64,000 nucleotides of DNA from Yamagishiella unicocca. Taxonomy: Eukaryota > Chlorophyta > Chlorophyceae > Chlamydomonadales > Volvocaceae. A model generated the notes under the pieces. It worked only from the letters and a program-made list of their open reading frames with translations. It was not told where the DNA came from and did not search any database. The translations under genes and the position numbers were made by a program. The stretch lies in assembly GCA_003116995.1 (NCBI GenBank), contig BDSL01000026.1, positions 806,001 through 870,000 of the forward strand, given 5' to 3'. Positions 56,601 through 64,000 of the stretch are shown one piece after another. Numbering within the stretch: position 1 is the first letter of the stretch; the number at the start of each line of letters is the position of its first letter.

Positions 56601-59600
56601 CGATCTGCTGCTGCGTCAGCTCCATCTTGCACGCGATGGCCGCCTCCGCCAGCGCCTTCTCGATCGCCTCGTTGCGTGCGTCCGTCAGCTTGGCGCCCGG
56701 GAACAAGTCGGTGATGAGCGCCCTGGAGGGGGGGAGGCGGGAGGGAGAGCGGGGGGTTTAAAGAGCGAGGGGGGAGCCGGGATGCCGTTAGAAACAGCGT
56801 CACACCGTCAGCTGTGAGGCACCTCCCACTGCAGGTCGCCAGGGCAGCCCTCGTGCATCAGACAGGACAATGGCCGCGACGACGGCGCCTTTTGCTTTCC
56901 AGGTCCCATGAGGGAGGTGCTCAAACCGCCCCCAAGCCGATGCCCCCCCGCTGCCCGCCGCGCTGTCCCTCGTCTCAAATGCGCCAAGCCTTTCCAACTC
57001 GATCTTAAAACTCAGTGGCGACCCACGGGTCTCCTATCATCATACCCCGCCCCCCGCCCCGTCCACGGGTCTCCCACCATCATACCCCGCCCCCCCTCGT
57101 CGCTCACTTGAATCGCGAGTTGTCGTCGAAGGTGAGTGTGGGCAGCTTGGTGGCCGCCACGGAGCGGATGATGATCTCGGCCTCGATCTCCGCGTCCACG
57201 GTCTGACCCGCCTTGCGTGCGTCGCGGAGCTCGCGGCCGGCGATACCCAGCACCGTCTTGAGGGCGCTGCAGGGGGGGGGGGGGAGAGGGGGGGAGGAGG
57301 GGGGGAGGTAAAGGATAATCCGCGAATCCACGGCCGAAAAACCAAGGGAGCGGGGGTTTTATAAAAGAATCCGCGAATCCAAGGGAGGGCGGTGTCGCCC
57401 TTTCGGGTAGGACCTAGGGCGGCCAGGGAGCACGGCTGTGGACCCACCGCAGTCCCCAGTCGTAGTGCTGCTGCGGCGACAGCAGCTCGCGGCTGAGGCT
57501 GAACAGCGACACCAGCTTGCGGGCCAGGTCCTTGGCGTGGTTGAAGCCCTCGGACAGCAGCAGCACCTCGGCGATCAGCTCGTTGTTGGGAACGGTCATG
57601 GCGATGGACCTGCGGGCAGGCCCGGGGGCGGGGAGGGAAGGAGGGCAGGATGGCAGGTGAGGGGGAGGCCCGAGGGCAGAAACGGGAGCGCAGCTTTGGC
57701 AGCGGAGGTCCCGCTTTCAAGGCCCAGGCAGTGCCATCCCCGCTGTCACGTAACGCTGCCAGGGCGCCACCAAAGCTGGCAGCTTCCGCCGCTCCAGCCC
57801 AGCTGCTGCGACTACGCTGCGACCAGATGCCCTCCCCCCTTACCCCCTGGTTCCCACCCTCCCTAACAAGTCCTCCAGCATGCGTATCCAAACGGCTGTC
57901 CTAAACGGTCTTTCCCACCTGAACAGCTGCTTCAGGTTGTCGGGCAGCTTGGAGCGGCCACCGTAGCCCTTCCCTGCGGGGTTGAGCGTCACGAAGATGC
58001 CCGCGTTCTTGTCCACCTCCACGGTCTTGTCCATGAACATCATGGTCTTGGAGTTCTCCTTGAGCGCGAGCTGCGAGCCGGAAGAGGGCGGGAGGAAGGG
58101 GGCGGGAGGAAGGGGGCGGGAGGTTCAGAGGGCTTGAGGAAGGGGGCGGGAGGTTTTGGGGGCGGGAGGTTTTGAGGGCGGGAGGAAGGGGGCGGGAGGA
58201 AGGGGGCGGGAGGAAGGGGGAGGGAGGTTCAGAGGGCGGGAGGCGGGAGGAAGGGGCCGGGCGGGCGAAGGTGAGGCGCGTCTCTCAAAGGACGGGGGCC
58301 CGAGTCCGGCACGTCTAGCCGACACCCGTCAGCGGCTCCTCGCGTCTGAGTCCCCCCCCCCCCACCTGGATGGTCTGGATCTGCTGGCTGACCGCCGACA
58401 GCACCTCCTCATCCAGGCGGTTGAACTCGTCGAAGCAGCCCCAGGCGCCGCACTTGACCAGGCCCACGAAGATGCGACCCATGGACTTGAAGTCGAACTC
58501 CTCATCGCAGTTGAACACAAGCACCTGGCGAGCCAGCGCCTGACCCAGCGCCTTGACGGACTCGGTCTTGCCCGTGCCGGCGGGGCCGTACGGGTTGCCG
58601 CCGTAGCCCAGAGCCATGCCCTGCGGTGCGGTGCGGTGCGGCAGGCGGGCCCACGAGCATTTTTGGAGGCTCCGGGCACTCGAGCGTGGTGGTGGTGGTG
58701 GTGTTAAGGAAGCCCGGTGGGTGGTGGTGGTAAGGAAGGCCGGTGGGCGGTGTTAGCTTGCTGCAACATGACGCGGTGCATCTCTCCTAACACACACACA
58801 CACCAATAAAACACACACACACACCCCACACACACACGGGTTTTCTCTCATTCCCCCCATGCACCCACCTGCGTGAGCGTGAGGTAGCACTTGTCCGTGA
58901 GCGGCGTGTACACGAGCTTGGCCGCATTGCCCTGGTACTCCCACGTGTAGTCGAACATGGCCTCCGCCATAGCAACCTGGGGGGAGGAGGGCGGAAGGGG
59001 GGGAAGGAGGGGGGAGGAGGGGGGAGGAGGGGGGAGGAGGGGGGAGGAGGGGAGGGAGTATTAGAGCGGGTGCGGGGGAAAGAGGTACCTACGCCGGGAC
59101 AGCTCACATGCTTAGGCGGCGATGCGAGGGGCACGTGGGGTACGCCCCGCAATCACACGCTCCATCAGGGGCAGGGCGCCACAGCGGTACTCCTCTGCCG
59201 CTGCTTGTACGGTCATGCCGATGTGTAACTCTACTCCCCCCCGTCCGTGGATTCGTGGATTCGTGGATTCTCTTATAAACCCGCCGCCCCCCCCCCGGGT
59301 CCTGCCCACCCTACCTTGACCGAGCCCTCCGCTCGGTGGTAGTACCGCAGCTGGCGGGTCCAGCCCCACTCGGTGCTGCCCGTCACCTTGTCCGCAACCA
59401 GCAGCTCCGCCACGTCGCAGTAGTGGATGAAGTCCAGGACCTGCGGGGGGGAGGGGGGGCAGCAGGGGGCGGGGGGGCGGCAAGGGGTGGCGGGGAGGGC
59501 AGCAGGGGGCGGGGGGGCGGCAAGGGGTGGCGGGGAGGGCAGCAGGGGGCGGGGGTGGCAAAGGGGGTATGAGAGGAAATCCGGGGGCAGCCGGGGGCAC

Positions 59601-62600
59601 GAGGGCAGCCGGGGGGCCGGGCAGCAGGGGGCGGGGGCGCTGGAGGGGTGAGGAGCTGGATGCGTACAGTGGCACCACAGCGGAGCGAACTCGCCCCTAA
59701 TCGGTTTTACTTGTGCGTGACAACCCACCCTACTGAGTTCCCCCCCCTCATACCCGCCCTCTTTTGGGGCTGCCACGTGGGTGTGGAGCGGTTACGGCGC
59801 GCTGGCCTCCTCCCTCCTCCTCCCTGCCCCCCCCGTCGCATAAAACGTTTTCACCACACCCCCGCGGCCCGGCCGCTCACCAGCGCCTGCTTCTTGAGCT
59901 GCAGCAGGTGGTGGCCGGTGAAGTCGGACACACACATCTTCTGCAGCTGCGCCCGCATCTCCGTCACCAGCTTGGCCAGGCCGGAGGGGCCGGCCTTCAG
60001 AGCCAGCTCGGCCCTGAGACACCGGGGAGCGAGCCGGAGGCGTGGGGTGTATGAGAGGAAACCCGTGGACGTGGACGTGGGGGTGGGGTGGGGTGGGGCG
60101 GGGAGCCTCTTGGAGTAGGGCCCGCCGCGGACCGCTACATACGGCGTGAAGTGTATGGTGTAGGGTTGTGAGGGTGTGGGTTGTGAGGGTGTGGGGTAGG
60201 GGGAGAGTGGAGCCCAGCGGGGGTCCAGGCCGTATCTATGCAGGGGCCGTATCTACACAGCACCGCCCTGCCCTCCCCCCGACTCAACTAGGTGTCCGCC
60301 GACCATGCGCCAACTATCCTGTCTTTTCCGCGTCAACGGTCTTCACGCCGCCCCCCCGCGGATTCTCTTTACCCCCCCCCCCCCGCGACCTACTTTTCCG
60401 TGAAGGCCACCGCCTCCTTGAGCTGCAGGCTCTGGCTGGCTGCTGCGCGGAACTCGTCGTTCATGCGGCCCGCACAGAGCACCTCGTTCTGCTGCTGCAG
60501 CGTGTTGCGCATGGAGCGAGTCAGGTCGCCCAGCCAGGTCTCGATCTGCTCGGTGATGCGCACGGTGGGCGCCAGGTCCACCACCTCGCCCTCCATACTC
60601 TGCATGGCCTGAATGGTGCTCTGGTCCTGACTGAACTTGACCTGTGGCGGCATGGGTGTGTGTGTGTGTCGGGACGACGAGGGCACCGGGGGGGGGGGTA
60701 TAAGAGAATCCGCGAATCCCGGGGGAAGGGAGGCAGGCTCAGCAGGGGCGCGAGTCCGATCCGCGTCCGACCGCCAACGACGGGCCTCCCTCAGCTGCCC
60801 ATCTCTTTCCGCCGCTATGGCTTCCTCAACCCACTCCACCCCAACCCCCGAGCAAACTCAAAACTTCTGTTTTAAACGTTTTTTCGGATATCCACGGGTT
60901 TCCCTCGACCCCCCCGAGCAAGCATCACCACCCGCCTACGCTACCCTGTACAAAAAACAATGTAGTATTATTTTCCACAATATATTTTTTATTTTCCACA
61001 ACGCAGGACGCCGCGCCACTGCTAGGCTGCCACGTACCAAGATGCCCCGGCCTACCACTCCCGCCTCCCGCCGCGGCCGCACCTTTTGGATACCCGCAAA
61101 CAGCTTCTTGAGATGCGACTGGATGACTGCGGGGTTGCGCGCCTGGCCCAGGATCTCCAGCAGGTCGTCGTCGCCCAGGAAGTAGAAGCGGGGGAACTGC
61201 GAGCGCTTCTCCTCCAGGAAGTCCGCCAGCGCGCGCTGGCAGACGTCCAGCTGCTGCGCCATCTGCGGCAGCTTGTCGCGGATGCCGGGGATGTCGGCGA
61301 ACGTCACCACCTACGGCGCAGGGGGGGGGGGAGGCATGAGAGGCAGGGGGTGGGAGGGGTGCTCAAGGACGAGGCGGGGGTTTTGAGGAAGACCCGTGGA
61401 CGAGGTGGGGGGAGGCATGAGAGGCAGGGGGTGGGTGGGGTGGGGGCCAGGTCGGCGACGGAGGCGGCTCAAGATGAGCAGAGCACAGGCGGCGATGAAG
61501 TGATGACCGGTGCAGTGACGAAAAGGAAAAGGCTTGCCTTCGACCATACGCGGGCAAGTAAACCTCGCAGCCGCCTAATAACAGCCTCAGCGCTTGGATA
61601 TCCCCTCCCCCCGCCAGCTGCCCGCTCCCCCTTCCCGCTGCCCGCTGCCCCGCCCGCTGCCCCTCCCCCTTCCCGCTTCCCGCTGCCCGCTCACCTTCTT
61701 CGTGGACTCCAGGCTGGTCATGGTGCGCCTGAACTCCTCGTCCACGTTGCGGAAGCGCTGCTGCTGCGACGGCAGCGCGCCGCGACCGAAGATGGGCTCC
61801 AGGTACACCCACTTGCGCTGGATCTGGTTCAGCAGCGTAAGGCCCTCCTGCAGGAAGGACAGCTTGTTCTCCCAGCTTGACACCTGCGAAGCCGGGCGGG
61901 GACCAGCCGTCAGAGGCGGGTCGCCCGGGGCGGGGTGCGCGGGGGCGTGAAGCGGGCCGGAGGCACCCCCCCTGGAGGTGCGACGTGGCACCAAACGGCT
62001 GCTATCCTCCGCTTCGCCCAGCTGCTGCAAGAGCACGGCGACGGAAGGACCCACGTGTGGCCACTCCCCAGTCGGTGCCGCGGCCCCGGTCACCGACTAT
62101 AGGGTCCCGAGATCAGGCACCGCCAAGCCACGAGACGCTGCGCCGCTGTGCGCCCTGCCCCCCCCCATCCCTATGTCGTGTAACCGGGTCTTCCCGCCAC
62201 CCCAACCCCACCCCCAAGTTCCCCAGCACGCGCACGCAACCACGTGCCCGAAGACTATTCGCCAGCTAGCCTCTACCCTCCGCTTCCTATCTCGCATAAC
62301 CGATTGTATAACCGGGTCTTCTCCTCCCCCCTCCCCCCCCCTTGTCGGCCATGGATTCGCGGATTCTCTTATAACCCTCGGCCCCCTCCCTCGCGGCCCC
62401 CCGCCCCACCTCGTCCTTGAACATGTTGTAGTAGCTGCTCTGCTTCAGTGACGCCACCAGCGACTGGTTGTCGCCCACCTCCGTCATGGAGTCGCGCCAC
62501 TCCTTGATCAGCGGCGTGCGGCGCTGCCGGCCAGCCACCTGCGAACACCCGCACCCGCACCCACCAGACACCAGCCACACCGGGTCGCACCAGTCAGCCA

Positions 62601-64000
62601 AGCCTACGCCGCAGCAGCGCGGCGTCGGTTGTTCGGGTCGCTACTGGAGCTCAGCCGCCCGCCACCGTCCTTCTGGTTATCGGAGCGCTGCGCGGACGGC
62701 GTCTACATAATCGGAATTCTGGCTTCTCGTGGACACACTCTGGGCTTCTTTCGGTAACTATTGACGCCTCGCCTTGCCTCCGGATTCCTTGGTCTCTTTG
62801 CGCTCCGTCTCCTTCGCGGCTCAGCTCAGCATTTATAAAACACAGCCCCTTAATGCTCCACCGCACACCGTAAACCGTAAGAAAGGGATCGACCGACCTC
62901 TTGAGTCCAGTACCCGGGCAGCGCCGATACGACCGCCGCCATGAGTCCTTGATCGATCGCCCGTCTCGCCACTAACGTCCCCCTCCCCAACACACGCACA
63001 TACACATACACACACCTCTCTCGCCACTGCCCCCCCCTTTTGCTCCCATTTGCCCCCTTTTGTCCCCTTGCCCCGGACCTCGACGCCACGCACTCACGCT
63101 CTGCGAGCTCTCCGTGAAGGTGAACTCCCTGGCCATGCCCCACATCTTGAGCTCCGACAGCGCCTTGCGGATGACCGCCTCGCCCTGCGCCTGCGCGTCC
63201 AGGGACTTGATGGCGTCCGCGTGCTTCACAACCTGCGGCCGGACCAGGAGCGGGCGGCGGCGGTGAGCCCAGTGATACCAGCATACTCCCCCACCCTCTG
63301 CACACAACATGACACCACCTCGCCGCCAATCTGGACAGCCGCATCGTGACCCCCTGCGAACCCGCTGCCACCACCACCACCACCGCCACCACCACCATTA
63401 CCACCATTACCACCGCAGCCATTAAATCCACCCCTACAGTTCGGGCCTCTCGTGGTGGAGCAGCGTCTAGGCACACAGCGTCTAGGCGCAGAGCAGCCGG
63501 GGGCGGAACTGGACCTCCTCCTTCGGACACGTTAACCCAAGTTCTCCAGCACGCAGTTATCATACGAGTGCACAAAGGTTCCTAGTTAGCTTTGCGTTTT
63601 TTCAAAAGTGCCGACCTCCGGGTTTACGCTCAATCCACGGCCCCCCTGGCTTACCAGGTCGGCCTTCTCCAGGAAGTGGGTCAGTGTCACGGACTCCTTG
63701 CTCACTGCCGCCGGCCCGGTGGTCTTGATGCCCAGCATGCCGAACAGCTGGTTCCAGTGGCTGTCCTCCCAGCCGGCGCCGCGCAGGCAGGACTTGAGGT
63801 GCGGCAGGCAGAGCGTGTAGTTGTCGATCTCGTTCAGCAGGATGGTGGCGATGGGGTCGTCGCCGCCGCGGCCCGCGGTGGCCTTGGTCCACTTGGCCAG
63901 GAAGTCCTCGATCTTCCAGACCTGCGCGGACACGACGGCGGAACGTGACGTCGTCCGGCCTCGAGCCCGCGACCTTTAAACTTCACGGGTCTCCTCTTTC
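42143..64000 (-). CDS. DHC1b: Cytoplasmic dynein 2 (IFT) heavy chain, 5' end outside window
   Basis: This is the motor subunit for retrograde intraflagellar transport, moving IFT trains from tip to base of the flagellum. I could join 41 exons, all in phase, encoding 3123 residues plus the stop. Full-length DYNC2H1 proteins are about 4300 residues, so roughly 1200 tail residues lie beyond the window. AAA1 reads [19 protein letters not shown] with [15 protein letters not shown], the DYNC2H1 form rather than axonemal [16 protein letters not shown]3 GPEGCGKG and AAA4 GNSGVGRRS also match the dynein-2 pattern. The family has linker, six AAA modules, a stalk between AAA4 and AAA5, and a C-terminal domain, all seen here. 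From memory, METH1 and DHC1b are also close neighbours on Chlamydomonas chromosome 6, which supports the assignment. Domain-wise exon positions are in the following entries. Confidence 0.92.
44130..44225 (+). repeat. Dispersed intronic element, full-length copy
   Basis: It runs from CCAAGTGCTCCAGCATGCGC through CCACGTGCCCGAAG and ATGCGCCAACTA to CATGTCGTGTAACCGGG. It matches the reverse-oriented copy at 11740-11832. It lies in the dynein intron 43943-44238, with the CATGTCGTGTAACCGG end next to the donor. Confidence 0.7.
49157..49247. repeat. Dispersed intronic element, terminal fragment
   Basis: The core AAACCGGTTACACGACATGG at 49226-49245 follows a G-rich spacer next to the acceptor of the dynein microtubule-binding-domain exon. 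Only the terminal core is recognisable. Confidence 0.55.
49468..49544. repeat. 10-base G-rich minisatellite
   Basis: About eight perfect copies of GGAGGGGCGG abut the acceptor of dynein exon 49381-49464. The transcribed strand is C-rich here. Confidence 0.9.
49991..50066. repeat. 9-base minisatellite (GCAGTGGAG)n
   Basis: About eight perfect copies lie in the dynein intron 49935-50143. Confidence 0.95.
50144..53841 (-). other. DHC1b: DHC1b AAA3-AAA4 modules
   Basis: Exons 53708-53841, 52894-53304, 52498-52695, 51648-52093, 51246-51435, 50882-51113, 50494-50582 and 50144-50227. The AAA3 P-loop is GPEGCGKG, with Gly in place of the usual Ser/Thr. The AAA4 P-loop is GNSGVGRRS, with Arg in place of Lys. 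As I recall, both substitutions also occur in animal DYNC2H1, so they look like a class feature rather than damage. The [13 protein letters not shown] block is the AAA3 Walker B area. Confidence 0.88.
55785..55865 (+). repeat. Dispersed intronic element, variant copy
   Basis: A 32-base block starting GGTGTCCGACGACCATGCGC at 55792-55823 matches 60291-60322 at 31 of 32 positions. It is followed by GTCGCGTAAACGGTTTTC. It lies in dynein intron 55569-55921. Confidence 0.75.
57305..57390 (-). repeat. Dispersed intronic motif (GGATTCGCGGATT family), two copies
   Basis: ATCCGCGAATCCACGGCC and AATCCGCGAATCC lie in dynein intron 57267-57447. Related copies in either orientation occur at 47785-47820, 52335-52380, 59240-59290, 60690-60725 and 62341-62385, all in dynein introns. 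Confidence 0.65.
58083..58255. repeat. G-rich tandem repeat (GGGGGCGGGAGGAA-like)
   Basis: Irregular GGGGGCGGGAGGAA / GGGGGCGGGAGGTT units fill most of the intron between dynein exons 10 and 11. Confidence 0.85.
58791..58838. repeat. CA microsatellite
   Basis: Three interrupted CA runs lie in the dynein intron upstream of exon 58869-58976. Confidence 0.9.
59461..59550. repeat. 40-base tandem repeat, just over two copies
   Basis: Units beginning AGCAGGGGGCGGGGGGGCGG repeat at 40-base spacing in dynein intron 59441-59880. Confidence 0.85.
60285..60365 (+). repeat. Dispersed intronic element, variant copy
   Basis: This is the partner of 55785-55865. The block GGTGTCCGCCGACCATGCGC continues to AACTATCCTGT, then diverges to CGTCAACGGTCTTC. 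It lies in dynein intron 60014-60393. Confidence 0.75.
62172..62385 (+). repeat. Composite of dispersed intronic elements
   Basis: This holds ATGTCGTGTAACCGGGTC (62173-62190). A degenerate long copy follows (CAACCACGTGCCCGAAGACT from 62238, then ATAACCGGGTCTTC). A GGATTCGCGGATTCTC copy comes next. All sit in one dynein intron, so different families accumulate in the same place. Confidence 0.65.
63367..63416. repeat. CCA-rich trinucleotide microsatellite
   Basis: A (CCA)n run interrupted by CCG and TTA triplets lies in the dynein intron 63233-63654. Confidence 0.85.

Larger units (their letters stand above)
54053..58620 (-). other. DHC1b: DHC1b AAA1-AAA2 modules
   Basis: Exons 58366-58620, 57919-58070, 57448-57609, 57108-57266, 56587-56722, 55922-56149, 55358-55568, 54965-55092, 54496-54683 and 54053-54171. 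AAA1 has an intact Walker A (GPAGTGKTE) and Walker B (CFDEFNR), as expected for the main hydrolytic site. AAA2 has Walker A GPSGSGKS in 55922-56149 and a [20 protein letters not shown] block with sensor-like [12 protein letters not shown]. Confidence 0.92.
58869..63921 (-). other. DHC1b: DHC1b linker region (exons 1-9 in window)
   Basis: Exons 63655-63921, 63098-63232, 62410-62538, 61695-61883, 61083-61310, 60394-60641, 59881-60013, 59315-59440 and 58869-58976. Landmarks are [40 protein letters not shown] and [14 protein letters not shown], then [17 protein letters not shown] leading into AAA1. These are the conserved dynein linker blocks in order. The upstream splice junction at 63921 is a clean acceptor (GCGCAG), so the gene continues past the window edge. 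Confidence 0.9.

Noticed and set aside
42143..64000. Axonemal or cytoplasmic dynein 1 heavy chain
   Set aside because: The AAA1 block ([19 protein letters not shown] with [15 protein letters not shown]) and the AAA3/AAA4 loops fit dynein-2 better than either alternative.

Overview
This window looks like nuclear DNA of a volvocine or related chlamydomonadalean green alga. The genes are GC-rich and densely split by GT-AG introns, several products start with plastid transit-like peptides, and TGTAA (the algal poly(A) signal) lies downstream of many stop codons. The gene set also fits: a flagellar IFT dynein heavy chain, B12-dependent methionine synthase, OHP2 and a plastid acyl-ACP thioesterase. 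All gene models below were assembled by hand from splice sites and reading phase. No search or transcript evidence was available.

Layout: 1223-3452 (-) plastid acyl-ACP thioesterase. 5430-7676 (+) uncharacterised plastid-type multi-pass membrane protein, convergent with 8232-16586 (-), an SPX-domain anion/phosphate transporter of 19 exons. 18650-19642 (-) OHP2, divergent from 19895-22800 (+), the small subunit of isopropylmalate isomerase. 23897-36492 (+) B12-dependent methionine synthase. 37874-40898 (-) uncharacterised single-pass membrane protein. 42143-64000 (-) the C-terminal three quarters of a cytoplasmic dynein 2 (IFT, DHC1b-type) heavy chain, continuing off the window. Between the genes are six non-coding stretches of about 1.1-2.1 kb and one of 0.55 kb.

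The most unusual object is the methionine synthase. Its homocysteine-binding plus folate-binding half is present three times in tandem, with compatible splice phases throughout. The predicted product is therefore one polypeptide of about 2886 residues: three complete N-terminal catalytic modules followed by one cobalamin domain and one reactivation domain. All three modules keep the zinc-ligand cysteines and folate-site motifs.

A second theme is intron architecture. In the SPX transporter, the dynein and the 37.9-40.9 kb gene, introns are bounded by G-runs just after the donor and C-runs just before the acceptor. In the transporter and dynein they also carry dispersed short repeats in both orientations. 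Introns of the thioesterase, OHP2, isomerase and methionine synthase genes lack these.

The genes serve separate housekeeping roles: fatty acid release, phosphate homeostasis, photosystem II biogenesis, leucine and methionine synthesis, and ciliary transport. I see no operon-like functional cluster.
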